From Tomocerus qinae (lineage: Eukaryota; Arthropoda; Collembola; Entomobryomorpha; Tomoceridae): 64,000 nt of DNA. The DNA lies in assembly GCA_020055645.1 (NCBI GenBank), contig CM034547.1, forward strand, positions 48,982,909-49,046,908. The letters run 5' to 3'. Positions 1 to 13,954 of this stretch are shown piece after piece. A program made the position numbers and the translations under genes. The notes beneath the pieces are model-generated. The model was not told where the DNA came from. It worked only from the letters and a program-made list of their open reading frames with translations, and ran no database searches. Each line of letters starts with the position of its first letter. The stretch's first letter is position 1.

Positions 1-3000
1 TAGTAAGTATTTAGATTGGTCTCTGACTTTGTCTAACTAACTATTTGCTAAGTTATGCATAGAATATATATCAACGGGAGTAGGATATATCAATGTACTA
101 TTATAAAATATTATAATTATATACATTTTCTTTAGATCGAGTACATTACACTTTGTATTGCATTACTGTTCCATAACTCCCTACACGAAAGCTAAAAAAC
201 TCAATCAGCTAATACCTGCCTTTCATACGTATGTAAGTAGTTGTTAATTGCCCGTGAAAACTACTTATAATCACTTTATCGTACATCTTTTCCGTTCTTA
301 CACTACAAAGGCAGACCTGCTCATTTTATTTTCCCTGCATTTAGCAAATGTTTCCCAGGAACGATTACATCTAGCTGTTTGATACAGGAATACTGCTGAC
401 TAATTTTGCTCTGCGTCTTGTTTAATGGAAATCATGCTATGCTTATAGTTTGCATAATTCATTACATGGATTAGGTAATAAAACTCATAAACAACATAGT
501 AAACAATTTTACATAGTCTGATAGAAACTCTAGGAATTTCATACTGCCCACATCAATCTCAACACTGATATCATTTTATCTATCACTAGAATCCCATTGC
601 ATGCAAAGAAAATTCTCGTTTTCATTTTTCACATAGAAAATTCAGAAAATTCCTAAATTTATCCTCTACAATTACTAATTCCAATCCAACAATCCCAGAG
701 GAAAATAAAACTCCTTTTTCGTACTGAAAATAGGTTCTTTGGAAAATAGTTACTCCTATTTCAAATCATTTTTTCGATTTCGATCACAGAAAGCTCTATT
801 CCATTGACAAGTATTATTCATGAAAAATATTGTTTTAATTCACTAATTCTAGCAGATGACTTTTTTGCCCAGAAATTACACCTCGTGGTATAACTTCTAG
901 TTAAATCATTGCCAAATGTGCTTAGTAGTAACTAATCTGCTGATTTTGTGTGCATTAAAATAGTGAAAGAGCTGATCGTTAGATTGCACTGAGAGGAGCT
1001 GTTTTGGCATTTAGTCTAGAATAGAAAGTTAACGAACCGTGAACTTTCCCATAATGTAAAAAGCAGAATATCGTGAAGATACCTGAGAAACATTAGATTA
1101 TAGCATGTAAATATAGGTACTACATGTAAAGACAAAGAAGAGCAGATATTATATAGTTTGTTGTTACAGTAGTTAATATTTAGCATCATACGATTACAAT
1201 ATTAGTATATATAGCTTTAAATTACATACTCCTACTACAGCTGTATACTGCATAAAGAGGTACTGGTCTACTACAACTGAAGCAGATTGTCTGATGATCG
1301 CTTACCTTTAGAGTTGCATGTTTTTTCACCATCTAAAAAGAAACCTGCTCATCGCATGTTCTATTACTATGGTGTGGGTAACTAAAGGTTAGTGAGATTC
1401 TCTTTGCTAGAGTAAATGTTGCAGTGCAGAAAACATAATGTGTAAGTACAATTACATATGAGATTGAGAATGCTAAAGATATAAGGTATGGTTACTTGAG
1501 TAGATCTGTTTCTTTCCCAGGGCATCTATACATAAATTAGATGCACCAGAAGAAAAGGCAGATGAGCAGAATCTGTTTTTCTAAAATTTCACATTTTCTG
1601 TTACTGTTTTGTTGCGACTGAAACTGATTGTAAAGCACGAAGGAGGGAAGAGCATGAAATGAGTAATTATGGTCGACTGTTCAGGACATTCGCCTAAACA
1701 TTCAAATGCTCACGGAGATAGACAGATTACATTGCTACTAAAACATTCGTCAAATCCTTTCCGTAAAGCAAAGTGTCAAGTCCCATAATTCATTCTAATG
1801 TATTGCTGTACACTTACGTAATATGCAGTTGCTGCATGTAAAGATTACGCAATGACAACCTGGCCATAATAGATTTACTATCATCTTCTTACCAACTTAT
1901 AGAGTTAAATAGTTAAGGTAAGCAACAAATGTCTATGAAAAAACATCATCTGGGCATTTATTTTCTTTATGCATAACTTAAATACGATCCTTCATAAATT
2001 CTTCACAATTCACAAAGTAGCAGGTTAGTCTTTGATTTTTATCATTTTAGAGTCAAATCTTGGTAACTATTTCTTCAAGTTCATTTGAACTACAAAAACA
2101 TCAGACAGAAAATCAGAGAATCCATATTCCATGATGTTAAAATAAGCTCAATCTGAATACCAAAAACTCAATTTTTACCAAGCATCTGAAGACATAAAAA
2201 TTAGAGAATAGATTAAAATTCACATAGTCAGTAATATGGTGTGCGATAATTGCAAATTATTAACTGAGTTGGATATTTAAAAAAAATAGTTCATCCGTTT
2301 TGTTTACACCAAGAGTTTTAAAAAACCTTCAATGTGACGTGACTAGATTTGTTTGTGTTATAATGTTGATTCAGATTTACAGCTCATGTGTTGTACAGTC
2401 TAATGTGTTGTACCATGAGTCCATGAGTAATGAAGCCTTATCATAACAGAAGACAAATGAATCACAGAATGAAGAGGTTGAAACGAAATGCAATCTGCAA
2501 GTAGATATAATGCATAGTTATCGTATTGCCAATCATCTTTTAAACATTGCATGGACAATCGAAGAAAGATGCGGAACACGAACAAAAGTTGTGAGAGGGT
2601 AAAGAAAACTGTATTATCATACAATCCTTCGATTAGTTAAATAGCTAATGTAAAAGATGCCTTGGGTTTGGAATGGGAAGTAAATGGTAGCTCCGTTTAA
2701 TTTGCTCGTTTTTAGAAAAATCATCGCCCCTTCGTGAGGAAGATTTGACGTTTTTTGGGTTGGGTTACGGCATTTCTTTGGCATGGCTTGAATGAACACA
2801 TTTAGCTGTCATTAGTGAAATATGTAATTGTCTGCGGTGTATTGTTTACTTAGAACTATTTTGTAAATTAGCCTTTTGTTCTCCTCGTGCAATAAATAGG
2901 TTTATTTAGGGTTTCGTGCTCATCCGTGTAATGTAAACTCTTGAACAAATAGCAGTTTGCACACTTAATCATATGTTACGTCAGCTAAAGAAAGAATACT

Positions 3001-4454
3001 ATTAATAACAGCGTACAGCAAGAATATTACCTCAATTTCATTTGAGTAACAAATTGCATGCGTTAACCTTAGTAGAGTACTGTAAATACTTTCAGTCTAA
3101 GTCTGCAGTGGAACGTTTTCGAATTGTTTTTCTAATACTGCAGAAGATTTCAAAGATTTGTACATTGAAGTATACCATATCTAAAAATATGAAGCAAAAC
3201 TTAATGCAACATTTCCGTTGATATTCTACAAGAGGAAATGTCATGAAAAATGAGTGATTTCATAAAGCAATCTTGCTAATGGACATTTACTTTAATAATT
3301 GTTTTTTCCCTAAAAAGTTAATCTGATGAGTACTTGACTTTTGAGAATTAAATGTTCTTGAACTTCATATTCCCATACATGGTAGGTATTAATTATGGAA
3401 AATTGAATGCACGCACTCTCTTCCCTGGTTTATACATGCTACATAAAAGTACGAAAGGTCACTTCATTACCCGAGATGGAGTTTTTGTCTCGTTTTTACT
3501 CTGACTACGTTAGGATTCCGGGAATCAAATAATTAGCTAGTGCTGGTTTTGCTATAGAATCTTTTCTAGCTAATCTTTGTGAAAATTTCTTACTAATACT
3601 ATGTATTTCTATGTATTTCATAGTAATTGATCAAAGAGACAAGCACACATCTACAAATATTTGAAATATATTTAATTAATTCAGTGTTTCCAAAAATAAA
3701 GAGGTCGATGAATCCAACATTTCGCATGAGTACATAAATTCTAAGAAATGGTGTTGTTGACTATATAAAATGAATCATGTTATAGTTGATTTCTAATGTA
3801 GGCTACTATAATGGTTGATAAGTTGATATTGCTGTATAATATGACAAATTTTATGATCATTTTTGCAAATTACAGATAAAATATGCCACATTTATGTCTT
3901 AAGTACCTATAATTTTAATTTCTAGGCTAACGTGTCATTCATATGTGTATTCTATGGTTATTTACATGTGATTATGCAAAAAAATGACTCAATTATGTAA
4001 ATGAAAACTGGTAGGACAAATTTTCGTACATAGTTAATGAGATTTCTTGCTTCTGAATGAATTATAAGTCAAATTACTTTGACTCCAACTGAATGTGGCA
4101 TTACTGTTGTGCCCCTTTTCCTCAACTATGGCTATGATGTAGAATGTTTGCTTGCCGGTAGCATTCTGTAAAGTACATTACAGAAAATTATGCAAATTTA
4201 AATGGTTTATTAATCTTAATGGATTTGCCATGCAAGCATCTGAATTGTGTATTTGCAACTCAGCGTAAGGAGGATAGAGTTTATGTGCAAAACGTTTTTC
4301 TTGTAGAAACATAGATGGAAGTGATATATGATGGATGTAAACTTAGCATAAGTACTTATATAATTTGAGTTTTTGTTGGTTTGGAAAGAAAAACGCAATG
4401 TAGGATACATGAGAACAACCTTCACTTTCATTCACATCTGATGATTTCAGCCAT
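1..4454. other. AT-rich DNA, no supported feature
   Basis: Intergenic or intron sequence. The first bases (TA|GTAAGT at 3) could be a donor of an exon ending outside the window, but GTAAGT-like words are common here. A 9-codon start-like piece on the - strand near 1315-1345 (ATGGTGAAAAAACATGC before AAG|GTAAGC) is too short to support. Confidence 0.6.
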
Positions 4455-4462
4455 AAAGAAAC

Positions 4463-4800
4463 GATTACATGGAACTACTCCTACGAGGGAATCACTCCTA
4501 AAAGACTTTACACCTAAAGGACTCCTAAAGCCAGCTAATGCTATGTCCAGTGCAGCTTCATCATGCAATAACAGCTTACGATTGTCTTAACAGTTAACTA
4601 ACATTAAAGATACTGAAAATTAAACTGATTTGTAAACCAATGGAATACTCACGATTAGATGTGGTATAAAGGGCAACTCTAAAATAATTAAAAACAATCA
4701 GTTAATATGTTGCATTGGGGGGAAGAAGTACTTTTTAGGAATCCTTTAGGAGTAAAGTCTTTTAGGAGTGATTCCCTCGTAGGAATCGGTCCCTGACAGC
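4463..4800. mobile_element. 338-bp MITE with 68-bp inverted ends and 8-bp target duplication (hAT- or P-like class)
   Basis: The left arm (4463-4530) and right arm (4733-4800, reverse complement) pair over 68 bases with 58 matches and no gaps. The inner 33 bases, including CCTACGAGGGAATCACTCCT, are identical. The flanking eight bases AAAGAAAC are repeated exactly at 4455-4462 and 4801-4808, a target-site duplication of the length made by hAT and P transposases. The right end reads inward CAGGGACCG after five bases, reminiscent of hAT termini. The interior (about 200 bp) has no transposase coding and the arms contain ACTCCTAAA-type subrepeats. It is therefore a non-autonomous miniature element mobilised in trans. 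The small frame at 4381-4590 crosses its edge and is a shadow. Confidence 0.85.
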
Positions 4801-4808
4801 AAAGAAAC

Positions 4809-6912
4809 CAACCAGTAGCTAAACTCTAAAAGGTATCTATAATAATTTTCTACATTTCTTTTTATGTAGTGAATGAGTCATGAACAATTCGTTTTAACAT
4901 ACAGGTCTACATAAGCATTGGTAGCTAAGGATAAAAAATTCTATAATTTCTACTATTACAGAAATATCGTGTAATCCATATCAGTTACCTTACCTTGAGG
5001 AATGAATGCACATTGAGAGTTTCCCGTAACATAAATACATATATTAAAGTCTAGAATATTTTTGCAAAGAGTGGCAAAATAATTTTGCACTGGTACCTTG
5101 CACTTTTTCTTGAGCTGTTGCTAAAGCAGGTACACTAAGATACATTTGAGAGCAACTATACTACTTATCGTAAAATTTTTAGTTTTATTTTATTGTATCT
5201 TTTTGCAGTGCATTGCAAATAAGTACTTTAGCAAGCATCGACTCTTTATTCTGCAAACTTTAAACCTACCAAGAGAGCATCAATTAGTTTCGGATCAAAT
5301 CACATTCACACAAAGGTAACAAACTAACGTCAGTCAAAGTCAAATCCATTCCATTTCATATATTGTGTGTCTACAGTGCACTGCACTACAGTGATTTCAT
5401 GTGATAACAGACGGAATAGCAACAGACCATCACTACGTATCTCCGTCACATTGTTCATCCTTGAAGGAAATTTCATGAATCTCTTCTGGTTAAGAACAAC
5501 TGCGTGGGATTACATAGTCTGATTGCACCACAGAAGTTATCTCGCGAGCCGGTTTGGTTTAGTTGGTTATCTAACAATAACTTCTCATTTTTGTCCTTTT
5601 CTTTTCATTTGGCATACTTTGCCACAAAGAACCAAAAACCGCATTTGCAAATTCTGGTTCAATACACCAAATTGCACCTGCAATTACCTAAATGCACAAA
5701 TAATAGCTTGTTATACACAACTACTACTAACAATCACAATAATGCACTGTCATTTTCTTCTTTATATTCATTCTAATTTTAGTATTTAGTTCTCTTGAAA
5801 TTTGAATACATAGTTTATAGAATATTTGTATATTATTATTCCTGATTACCATTTCCATAAGTTAATTCCAGGCTTAGATCTACTTTCTGTTTAACATGAA
5901 CGATTTTGATTACTCAATAAAATAACACACTAGGTGCAGCAAGTCTTATCTTTGATATCTTATTAGTTTTTAATTATAACAAATATTTACTTGCTTAAGA
6001 TAATTTGGGTTCTTGCTAACATATGTACATATTACACATGCAACTCAATCCGATTAGACTGTACTTACTTCATATCATATTTGTTATGCACAGACGCTTC
6101 TGATGCAATGCAATTTTTACAATTTATTTTTAAGAGTACCGACAATGCGTGCTACATACTAATAGCTTTTTTAGTTTTCTGCGTATATAGAGTGCATGGT
6201 AATAATACAGGTGTGCATATTGCATGTATTATATGTAATTCATAATGGTGGGTCTGTAAGCAATACATACGATGCAAATGGTACATTCATGTAGATGATA
6301 CATGTAGTGACGCCCTATTACTTGGATAATAATTCTCAACTATTTATATTACACTATTTAATATTAGATTCAATATGTTTTTACATGATTTCTTGAGATT
6401 TGACCATGTCGTTAATTTTAAATTACCACCTTAATTTATTTTTAATATTTCTTAGCATCATCAACATGCAAACAGAAACAGATTGATAAAGATCATAGTG
6501 AGTGTGAGTAGTAATGTAGACAATGTTTACCTGTAATTATGATTGCAACAGTCTCTTTTGCAAGTGAAGTGAAGACCTTTAATGTATTTAAATGTCTTGT
6601 GATCTAATATGTAGCACAATGCCCAACGCCCAATTAATTGCACAAATTCACAGAGTGAATATCTAAAGTTAATTTGTTTTTTGTTTAAATTTTTTACAGA
6701 AAACCTGAGTACATTCATCGATAATTATTAGTACGTGCAAACATCAGTGATTTGTAGCTTGGTCATTGAAGCGGAGAGAAATCCTGACTAGAATTGAGTA
6801 ACGAAAAGATCAAAGGCCTTTTGTCGAAGAACATTTTCAGCACTAGCAGGTAAACATTTTTATTTTGTATACTAAGGTGAATTCTGTATTCTAGTTATTA
6901 CTAAATGGGTAG
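4809..6912. other. AT-rich DNA, possible 5' UTR exon at its end
   Basis: Mostly featureless. The last part (about 6720-6849) ends CACTAGCAG|GTAAAC, a good donor, and could be a non-coding leader exon for candidate exon A if TTCTAG (6894) or GGGTAG (6912) is used as acceptor. Reading frames at 5504-5789 and 5991-6245 are rich in Cys, Tyr and Phe and look like chance. Confidence 0.35.
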
Positions 6913-7003
6913 ATGGAAGATAAGGATAATTCGGAGTTATGTAGCCGATGCTCTGCCAACCATCTTGTGAATGAATCGAAAGTGGTACTTAATGGAGGTG
7001 TAG
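6913..7003 (+). CDS. candidate alternative first coding exon A
   Basis: ATG at 6913 follows an immediate in-frame TAG and opens MEDKDNSELCSRCSANHLVN followed by ESKVVLNGGV. The composition is hydrophilic and protein-like and unlike the shadow frames nearby. It contains a CxxC pair (CSRC). The donor TAG|GTAATA after 7003 is of the same GTAATA type as exon B and leaves phase 1, so it too would form GAT (Asp) with exon 43121. If unspliced, the frame ends at a TAA at 7024. A small 5' UTR intron is possible: CAG|GTAAAC after 6849 and TTCTAG at 6894. An overlapping ATG two bases out of frame (6905) would be an upstream start. The link to the downstream gene, 36 kb away, is inference from phase alone. 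Confidence 0.4.
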
Positions 7004-8497
7004 GTAATAAGGATGCAGATCCTTAAGAATGGAACTGGCACTTTGCAAAACCTCACACATAATAATATAACAACATAATTGCGTACGTAGAATTCATATA
7101 AATAAGTTCATATAGATGCAACCTTTCAGACTTTGAGGCTATGATTTATTTCATTCACTTATCGTTGGGTAATATGCGTTGTACACTACAGAAAAACATG
7201 GGGATATAGTAAACCCTGTTGGAGTGCCTATAATCACGAGTGAAAAGATTCTTTTCTTGATATTCTATAGTGGTGATCATTAAAGTGTGAATCTTGGGAT
7301 GTTAAAATGTGATATCAGTATCCAACTACCAATTTTGAGTCATTGGCCATGAACTAACAATAAGAGAGACAGTGATGTGATGCTCACTAACAATAAACAT
7401 AACATTACACCAAAACAGAATCAGTAGAATCGACATTTCTTTCATTCATGCCTTTCTGCGTAGCTAAATAACACAGTTGGTCTTCGTCTATCTGCTTATG
7501 AGATTTTGTCTAGTTTGTAGCTTGTAAATCTTGTAAAATCGAAGCGTAGCGAATTTTCAATGGAGACATGCTCTATTACTGATCTGCTTATGATTTCGTT
7601 AGACGAGAATAACAAGGGCGATAATTTCATGTTTTGTTTCGGCTATGTACCATAGGGCTCGCTAGGAAATTCTTATTAACGAGGTAATTATTATTCCTAC
7701 GGCAGACATCACTTCTCCTTCGCTTTATGCCTTCAAGAGAGCGGAATTCTATGTTGTTGCTTAAATCTATGACTAAAAATACCTTAGAATTATAGTTCAT
7801 GGGTTATGTACTCTTGTGAGCTCAAATGGCCAAACTAAATAGTTGGCTAGTCAAGATCTTTGAGAGAACAGGTGGAAGACTCGAGAGAGTCATTAATAGT
7901 TCAACTAATCTTAACTATTCTAAAACAACTTGTAGTAATGGCAAGTTTGCACGTAATGTCTTGCTGTTTCATTAATTGAGTAATGAATCCATTCTGTTTA
8001 CGACACGATCATTGCCTCTTCTATTGTTATAATACCAAAACAGCAAACAATTCAAGTGTGATTGTCTAAATTGTGTATCTATCGGATGAACTCCATAAAA
8101 TCTGTTTCAATGTGAAGGTTTACGCTTTAAGTGCGGGTCAGGCTATCATATGTAGTAGAATTGGTTAAATAATTGTGTCAATTATCACAGGTGCGCATAA
8201 GTATATGTAGATCGTGTCTGCTAACCTAGAATACAAAAGAGAAACTAATTTACTATTATATTTAGAGTACTGGTTGCATTTAATAGTTGTTAGTTTGCTT
8301 TATAGTTTCTAGAAGAACTCTGTTAACCTACTGCCTAATAAAATCACATTTTAATTCATTGTCGAACCAAATAGGTATACAAAACCGTAAACAAAATTAA
8401 GGACGACATAGCACGACGAGTCATGTCAAGCTTTTTTTCAATAAAATCAGTCTTGTCTCAACTGAAGTCGAGTTTGGTAGAATATATGAATGTTTTT

Positions 8498-8555
8498 GAT
8501 AGTATAGTGGTTAGGGATGGTAGTGATAGTCGTGAGTCCGGTTAGGAACTACGAA
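8498..8555 (+). repeat. tRNA-Asp-derived fragment (SINE head or tRNA relic)
   Basis: GATAGTATAGTGGTTAG (8498-8514) is identical, as I remember it, to bases 6-22 of insect tRNA-Asp(GTC), covering the D arm and RNA polymerase III box A. After that the sequence diverges. A weakly similar GTCGTGAGTCCGGTT follows at about the spacing of the T-arm side, but no acceptor stem, anticodon arm or good box B can be folded. It is therefore not a working tRNA gene. It is best read as a decayed tRNA pseudogene or the head of a tRNA-derived SINE. Confidence 0.45.
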
Positions 8556-8805
8556 CACAGTTGCCAGGCGGCAGCTTAATTACGTTGTTCTTGAAGTAAA
8601 TAGCGACTCCATCCATCTCTCTTATTTTGTGAGTATCTTGGCCGTACTGAAGGAAAAGTAAAACAAGAACATCAACATCCAACACTTGGCTGTCTGCGAA
8701 AAAAGATAAAATAATGAGTTCTGTACTCGGATGAGATTTCACGAGTTGTGTAAAAGATACGTCTGTGAAGATTGCTCTGTCTATATATGATTGCTCTATC
8801 TGCAC
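8542..8805 (-). pseudogene. possible mobile-element protein relic (DVDVLVLL motif)
   Basis: The - strand frame contains ADSQVLDVDVLVLLFLQYGQ, resembling the D-x-DVLVLL block seen in an uncharacterised protein family common among repeated elements of invertebrates. This recollection of the family is not precise, and the resemblance is limited to this block. The frame is short and looks broken. It abuts the tRNA-Asp-like fragment at 8498-8555, which supports a mobile-element origin. It could also be chance. Confidence 0.2.
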
Positions 8806-9137
8806 ATGAACTACCGTACCATATAACCATTTCCTTCAGATACTCGAATCTATCCGTTTTCACTTGAGTAACATTTTCAGAAGTGAACTCTTATTAAGTT
8901 ACCTATTTGTTATACGTAAATTATAATACGTTGTTTGTATTCTACATACAGAGTTACTTATCTTTCATTCACATGCCTATATACAGACAGACAGGACATG
9001 TGCTCTTTTGGGTTTCGAGTCCACCCTACAGTAAAAATTCAATAAAAAATACAAGAAGTCGATTAGGGAGTTTTCAAATATCGTTTTCCATTCCATGTCG
9101 CCAATGTACACATCCACGCATGCAAAAACATCATTGA

Positions 9138-12100
9138 AATTGAATTAATGATCTTTCTGTCAAACTATGCAGGAGTCCTATACATATAATAAATACAAAG
9201 CAGTTTATCAGTTCATGAACAAGTATGCATAATGATAACGATACGTTTTGTATAGATGTGTAATGACGTAGGAGGAGGAACAGAGAATCCTTTCATTTAA
9301 ATTCAAGGTATGTGATTCTTGATCTAATGTCAATGAGAAGAGTCCAGCGGCAGAAAACAAGGAATTGGTAAAACAGATTAGTTATTCTTTCAAAGGCAGC
9401 TATCACGGAACTACCAAAACCAGGCAGAAAACAGAATCAAATAAAATCACATGGTCGTATTTGTATTGAGTTGTTTTGTCTCTGATTCCTTCCTCCACTT
9501 TTGTCTGTCTCGTTTGTATTCTACTGTAGTAGTAGTAGTAACTACGCATACCTGGGAATACGCATTATAGTCAATTGTATCACTATAGGAGGGGGAATCT
9601 CAATTGTAAGAGACACTATTACAGCACGTCATTCAACTATACACACAGAATACAATGAAGCAGTTAACAAAGTCAGCTGAAATGCAAATCTAAGCAAAGG
9701 GAAGATGAGGTAGTGGAAGTTTCCTCAAGTTCAACGTACCCTAAATACCACTGTTTAAAGTTGTCAGATGTAGGATGAGATTAAAGAGCTCTGAGTTGGT
9801 TACCTACCCTCCTTATTTACTACAGGAACAAGACTCCTTCACTTTTCCACAATAATGTCTGCAATAACAATAATATTATTGCGTACGCATACAATTTAAG
9901 AAGATTAGATGTTTCATCTTATTTAAATCGCTATTGCAAACCATGGGGTCGCATAATATTTATTTATGTTCTATTGAAATTACTAATACTTCTAAAATTA
10001 GGTTGTTGATGTTACTTCCTTTCTGAAAAATACAAGTCCGGTACATTGTTTAAATACTACATTCGAATTGTTATTTTTATCTACAATACTAGAAGAAAGC
10101 AAATTCTTAATAGGTGTAATCAAATCCTTCGTTCGTCTATGTATACAATCTGATGTCAAAGGGGCAAAACCCGAATCGCAAAAATGTAGATAAATAATTG
10201 GGAATCCAGTCTATTTTAGACTCTGTATACAAGCAAAAATAGATTCCGATTACAAATACTCTCGGTTCAACTTTTTCATGACATGATTTAACGATATTGT
10301 CATATAATATACAAGATATATGATGCATAACAATAGAATAATAGAATTTACATACCAAAGTATGTGAAAAGGATATTATGGATCGATAATAATTGTTGTC
10401 TATTTATAAATACTCAGTTACATCACAGTTGAAATAATATAAATAGACTTTGTATCTGTAGGTAATTTTAAGTAACAAATATAGCACAAGGTTTCTTTTA
10501 TATTATTAGAAAGAGGAAAGGGATACTATTTCATCAAGAGTAGATACTGCAATGTTTATCTTGTGTTTCTGCAGACAATAAGTATATACCGACAACAATA
10601 GGGAGCATTGTGTTGATATGTGCATAGTCCGGGACTAGGCATAGAGCCGAAAGGAAACCACAACGTGACAATTTATTGTGAGCGTTGGGCCATATTAGGA
10701 AAAAGTATTGTGTCTTTCTGGGATGTCTTACTGTCACATCAAAATCATAATGAAGCACGCGAAACCCGGATTGAATTGACTGCGCTATTTTTTCATCTTT
10801 TGTGGGATATCACAAGTGGTACCTACTAGTTACCTACTGCAGAAAAGAGAGTTAAGTGAAGACAAGACAAGCCATAGGCGATTAAGTTACGACGGCCTAT
10901 TCAAGTCAAATCAACAAAGTCAAGAAGAAAGACAGACGGGCTCGCGAGGAAAGGAAGACAAACCAGACAGCATCATCTTCATCCATCCGCTCATTCTCAT
11001 CACATCAAATCACATTTCACATAGCGCCTGGCTGTCACGATGAATATTCATTCCGAGCACGATTGGGATTTTGCAAAGGACCTTTTAAAATTCGGAATTG
11101 CATATGAGTTCCTTCACTTTGCTGTAGGTAAATCTCCAACGTCCCAAGGGATGTGACTCTATTGCTACATTTAAGACCTGCAATCCTGTGGGCTCCACAC
11201 ATAGTCAACTTGACTAAGATGGAAATAATTTCTTGTCATACCTAGTTTTTGTAAACATGATTAGAGCTAATGGATTAGAAAGGAGAGATGATGAAAATCC
11301 CATTCAATTCAATTCAATTCAATCTGCATCTAACTTATTTGCCCTTGCCTACAACAACCAATACACTTATTATCTTCATTGATTTGATTTGAAAGAGAAA
11401 ATTGATTTTTTCATCATGTGCATTAGGTAGTTACATTACGTCAGATCAACCATTAAGAGCAACAGGTTTTCCTTCTGCTTATCACAAATCGCTTGCCAAT
11501 ACATTTGCGGATATTTACTACCTTTTCCTTCCCAACTCATGTTTATTTAAACCAATTCAATACATAAAATATTCTACTGACTCCCTAGCAGGTGGATCCA
11601 CTTACCAATTTTCATTCCGAGAACACATACTCCATCAACTTTTGTCACTAGAAAAAAACGAAACCAACAGCTATCATTAATTAAATCAATGAAATCCAGA
11701 TAACTCGATTGGGAACGGCCGTGATAAATAGCCAAACCGATAGGGGATTGCACCTGAATACTTACTGTAGGTTAACTAAGCACTTTCGGGGAATGTTAAC
11801 GTTAAATGTCTCGGATATCTACAAATAGTTAATGACTGTATTTATGATATATTTGATATTTTCTTGCTGAGCAAGGTTTTACATTAGCGAATAAGAACAA
11901 TATTTTATTTCGTGTCTTGCTGTCAGCATTTCATTGAAAAGTTTCTAATTGTACATTTTTTTAAAATGAAAAATGGTTTTACCCAGTGCATTTAGTTCAA
12001 ATTAACAAAAATAATGGAATTAAATTGGCATATCAGTAAAGAGCAAGAACCTGAGGGTAGACGAATAATGATATTCTTTCGTGTATCTTGCAAAACGGTA

Positions 12101-13954
12101 AGAAATTACATGATGATACTGCTGAATCAAGTCAAAATGAGGACAATATAGACTTGTGGATAATTACTATGAAATTATTTAACGAATTGCAACGATAAGT
12201 AATGATACTGAAGTAACAAGTAAATTACCTTCAACGAGCTCTTTATAAGTGCATCATGATCATGACTGAGTTCTGCCATTATCGACTAGACTGAATAGTA
12301 TAAAATAAACAAAAGTTGATAAACCAACAATTAGGATTAGAATCATCAGAGTTATATTGAATGCAACATAGTATCTAGGTATGTATTAGAGCCATTTAAG
12401 TACATCTGCAATGTCCCTATGGGTATGCCTACTTATTTGAGTAATGATATAAAGAGATCTTGAGTTGTATCCGATGATAAAAAAGGATTAGGCCTAGTGA
12501 GGATAAATGGAGAAGACAAACTCAGGTTGGAATTTAGTGTGAGTCAGATGAAACGATTGGCTTTCACAGCAGGTCGTTTGTTGTTGTATGTATTGTAAAT
12601 GGGATAGAAGTCTCTGTCTGTGGCACTGTAAGCTGAGTAATGGATGTGAGCATTTTGCAAAACCAACGCATCATTCGCATCGAAGGAAAATAAATTGCTT
12701 TTAGTAAGCTACTCTATCCTTTCGTCATATTGCCTTATATAACGAAAGGGAATTACGCGAGCCAAATTAGGAAGAAAGCTCATTAGCGTCCCAGCAAAGT
12801 CTCATTCAATCAAAATCCACATTTTGCGTAGCTCCAGCTACGTTTTGGCATGGAGTCTCTCAACAGATATGCAATGCGTGAATCTCCCATCTCCTGTGTC
12901 TCTCGGATTTTATTGCTATTAATTTAAATAGAAATCCTTTTCCTCGTAGCCTAACTGTCTCTAAATTGCTATTTTTTCTACTAATGTACATAGTTGAACA
13001 TGGGAGAAACGTACATAGATTACAGACACACAGGTGGCAGTTAATGACATTGAAAATGATGGGAGAAGACTGTAATTAATTGCCGCTAGCCTAATATTTG
13101 CTATCATTTAATGTGTTCTGCCTTTATGGACCTTTTTGGCATTTCTGCAATCACAAAAGCATTTAAAACAATATTCATCCCTTTTAATGGATGAATACAA
13201 AGAACTTTTACATTAGAATAATTTAATGTCAAGTACATACTAAATTGACGTTAAGTAATGGTTACATACAACGTACAATGAATGGGCTCATCCCTATTAT
13301 GCATCTTACATCTCATAATACAATTTTATGCTTACTAATAATTGTGATAGATGCTTTGTTTTCCTTGTCTGTCTGTCCTGCAGTGTACATTCTATTTTAC
13401 ATTGCTTATTTATGAGACGAGTACAAACTATTTGTGACTGTACATTGTCGGAGCACACGACAGTCCTGACACATAGGATGAAAACAAATCATAAAAACAA
13501 TACAAAAGCGTGGCTCATGGGACCTGGCTTTGTATTATGCTTGCCACGTACTTTTATGTGGACACCAAACTGAGATACATTGTGAATTACTCAATAAAAG
13601 TGCTTTCGGAGAAATAGAAAGACTTTTAAAATCTGTTGTTGGCATGATGAGTGAGCGGCAAGAAATGTAAGGTAATAGGTGGTGATAAAACAGTTTAAAC
13701 TAGCAATCATAAATGTACCTTAAAACACAATTCACCTGGAATCGTGCATTTGTGGAGCAATTCCCATTGTACTTGTACGTACTAAGCACAACAAACTTCG
13801 TCTATGTATCTCAGATCTTGTCACTGTCATGTCACTGACGATCAGTGAGAGAATAGTGTAAAAGGGATGGACAAAATAATGGGAAGTGGTTTGCAGTTTG
13901 AGTTAGGTGGGCAGACCAGGGGGAAATCTCATATGTAACTTCTACTTAAATTGG
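9138..13954. other. non-coding stretch with one higher-G+C island (10.6-11.1 kb)
   Basis: The island at about 10600-11100 holds overlapping frames, including one with hydrophilic reading (LSEDKTSHRRLSYDGLFKSN) after a decent acceptor (CTACTGCAG at about 10840). That frame has no donor before its stop at 11041, so no exon is called. TTATATAA at about 12734, ahead of less AT-rich sequence, could be a TATA box but no start follows convincingly. Confidence 0.4.
11302..11323. repeat. (ATTCA)n microsatellite
   Basis: Four tandem copies of ATTCA plus a partial fifth. Confidence 0.85.

Noticed and set aside
4381-4590. 69-codon frame on +
   Set aside because: It runs across the left arm of the 338-bp MITE; it is a by-product of the repeat.
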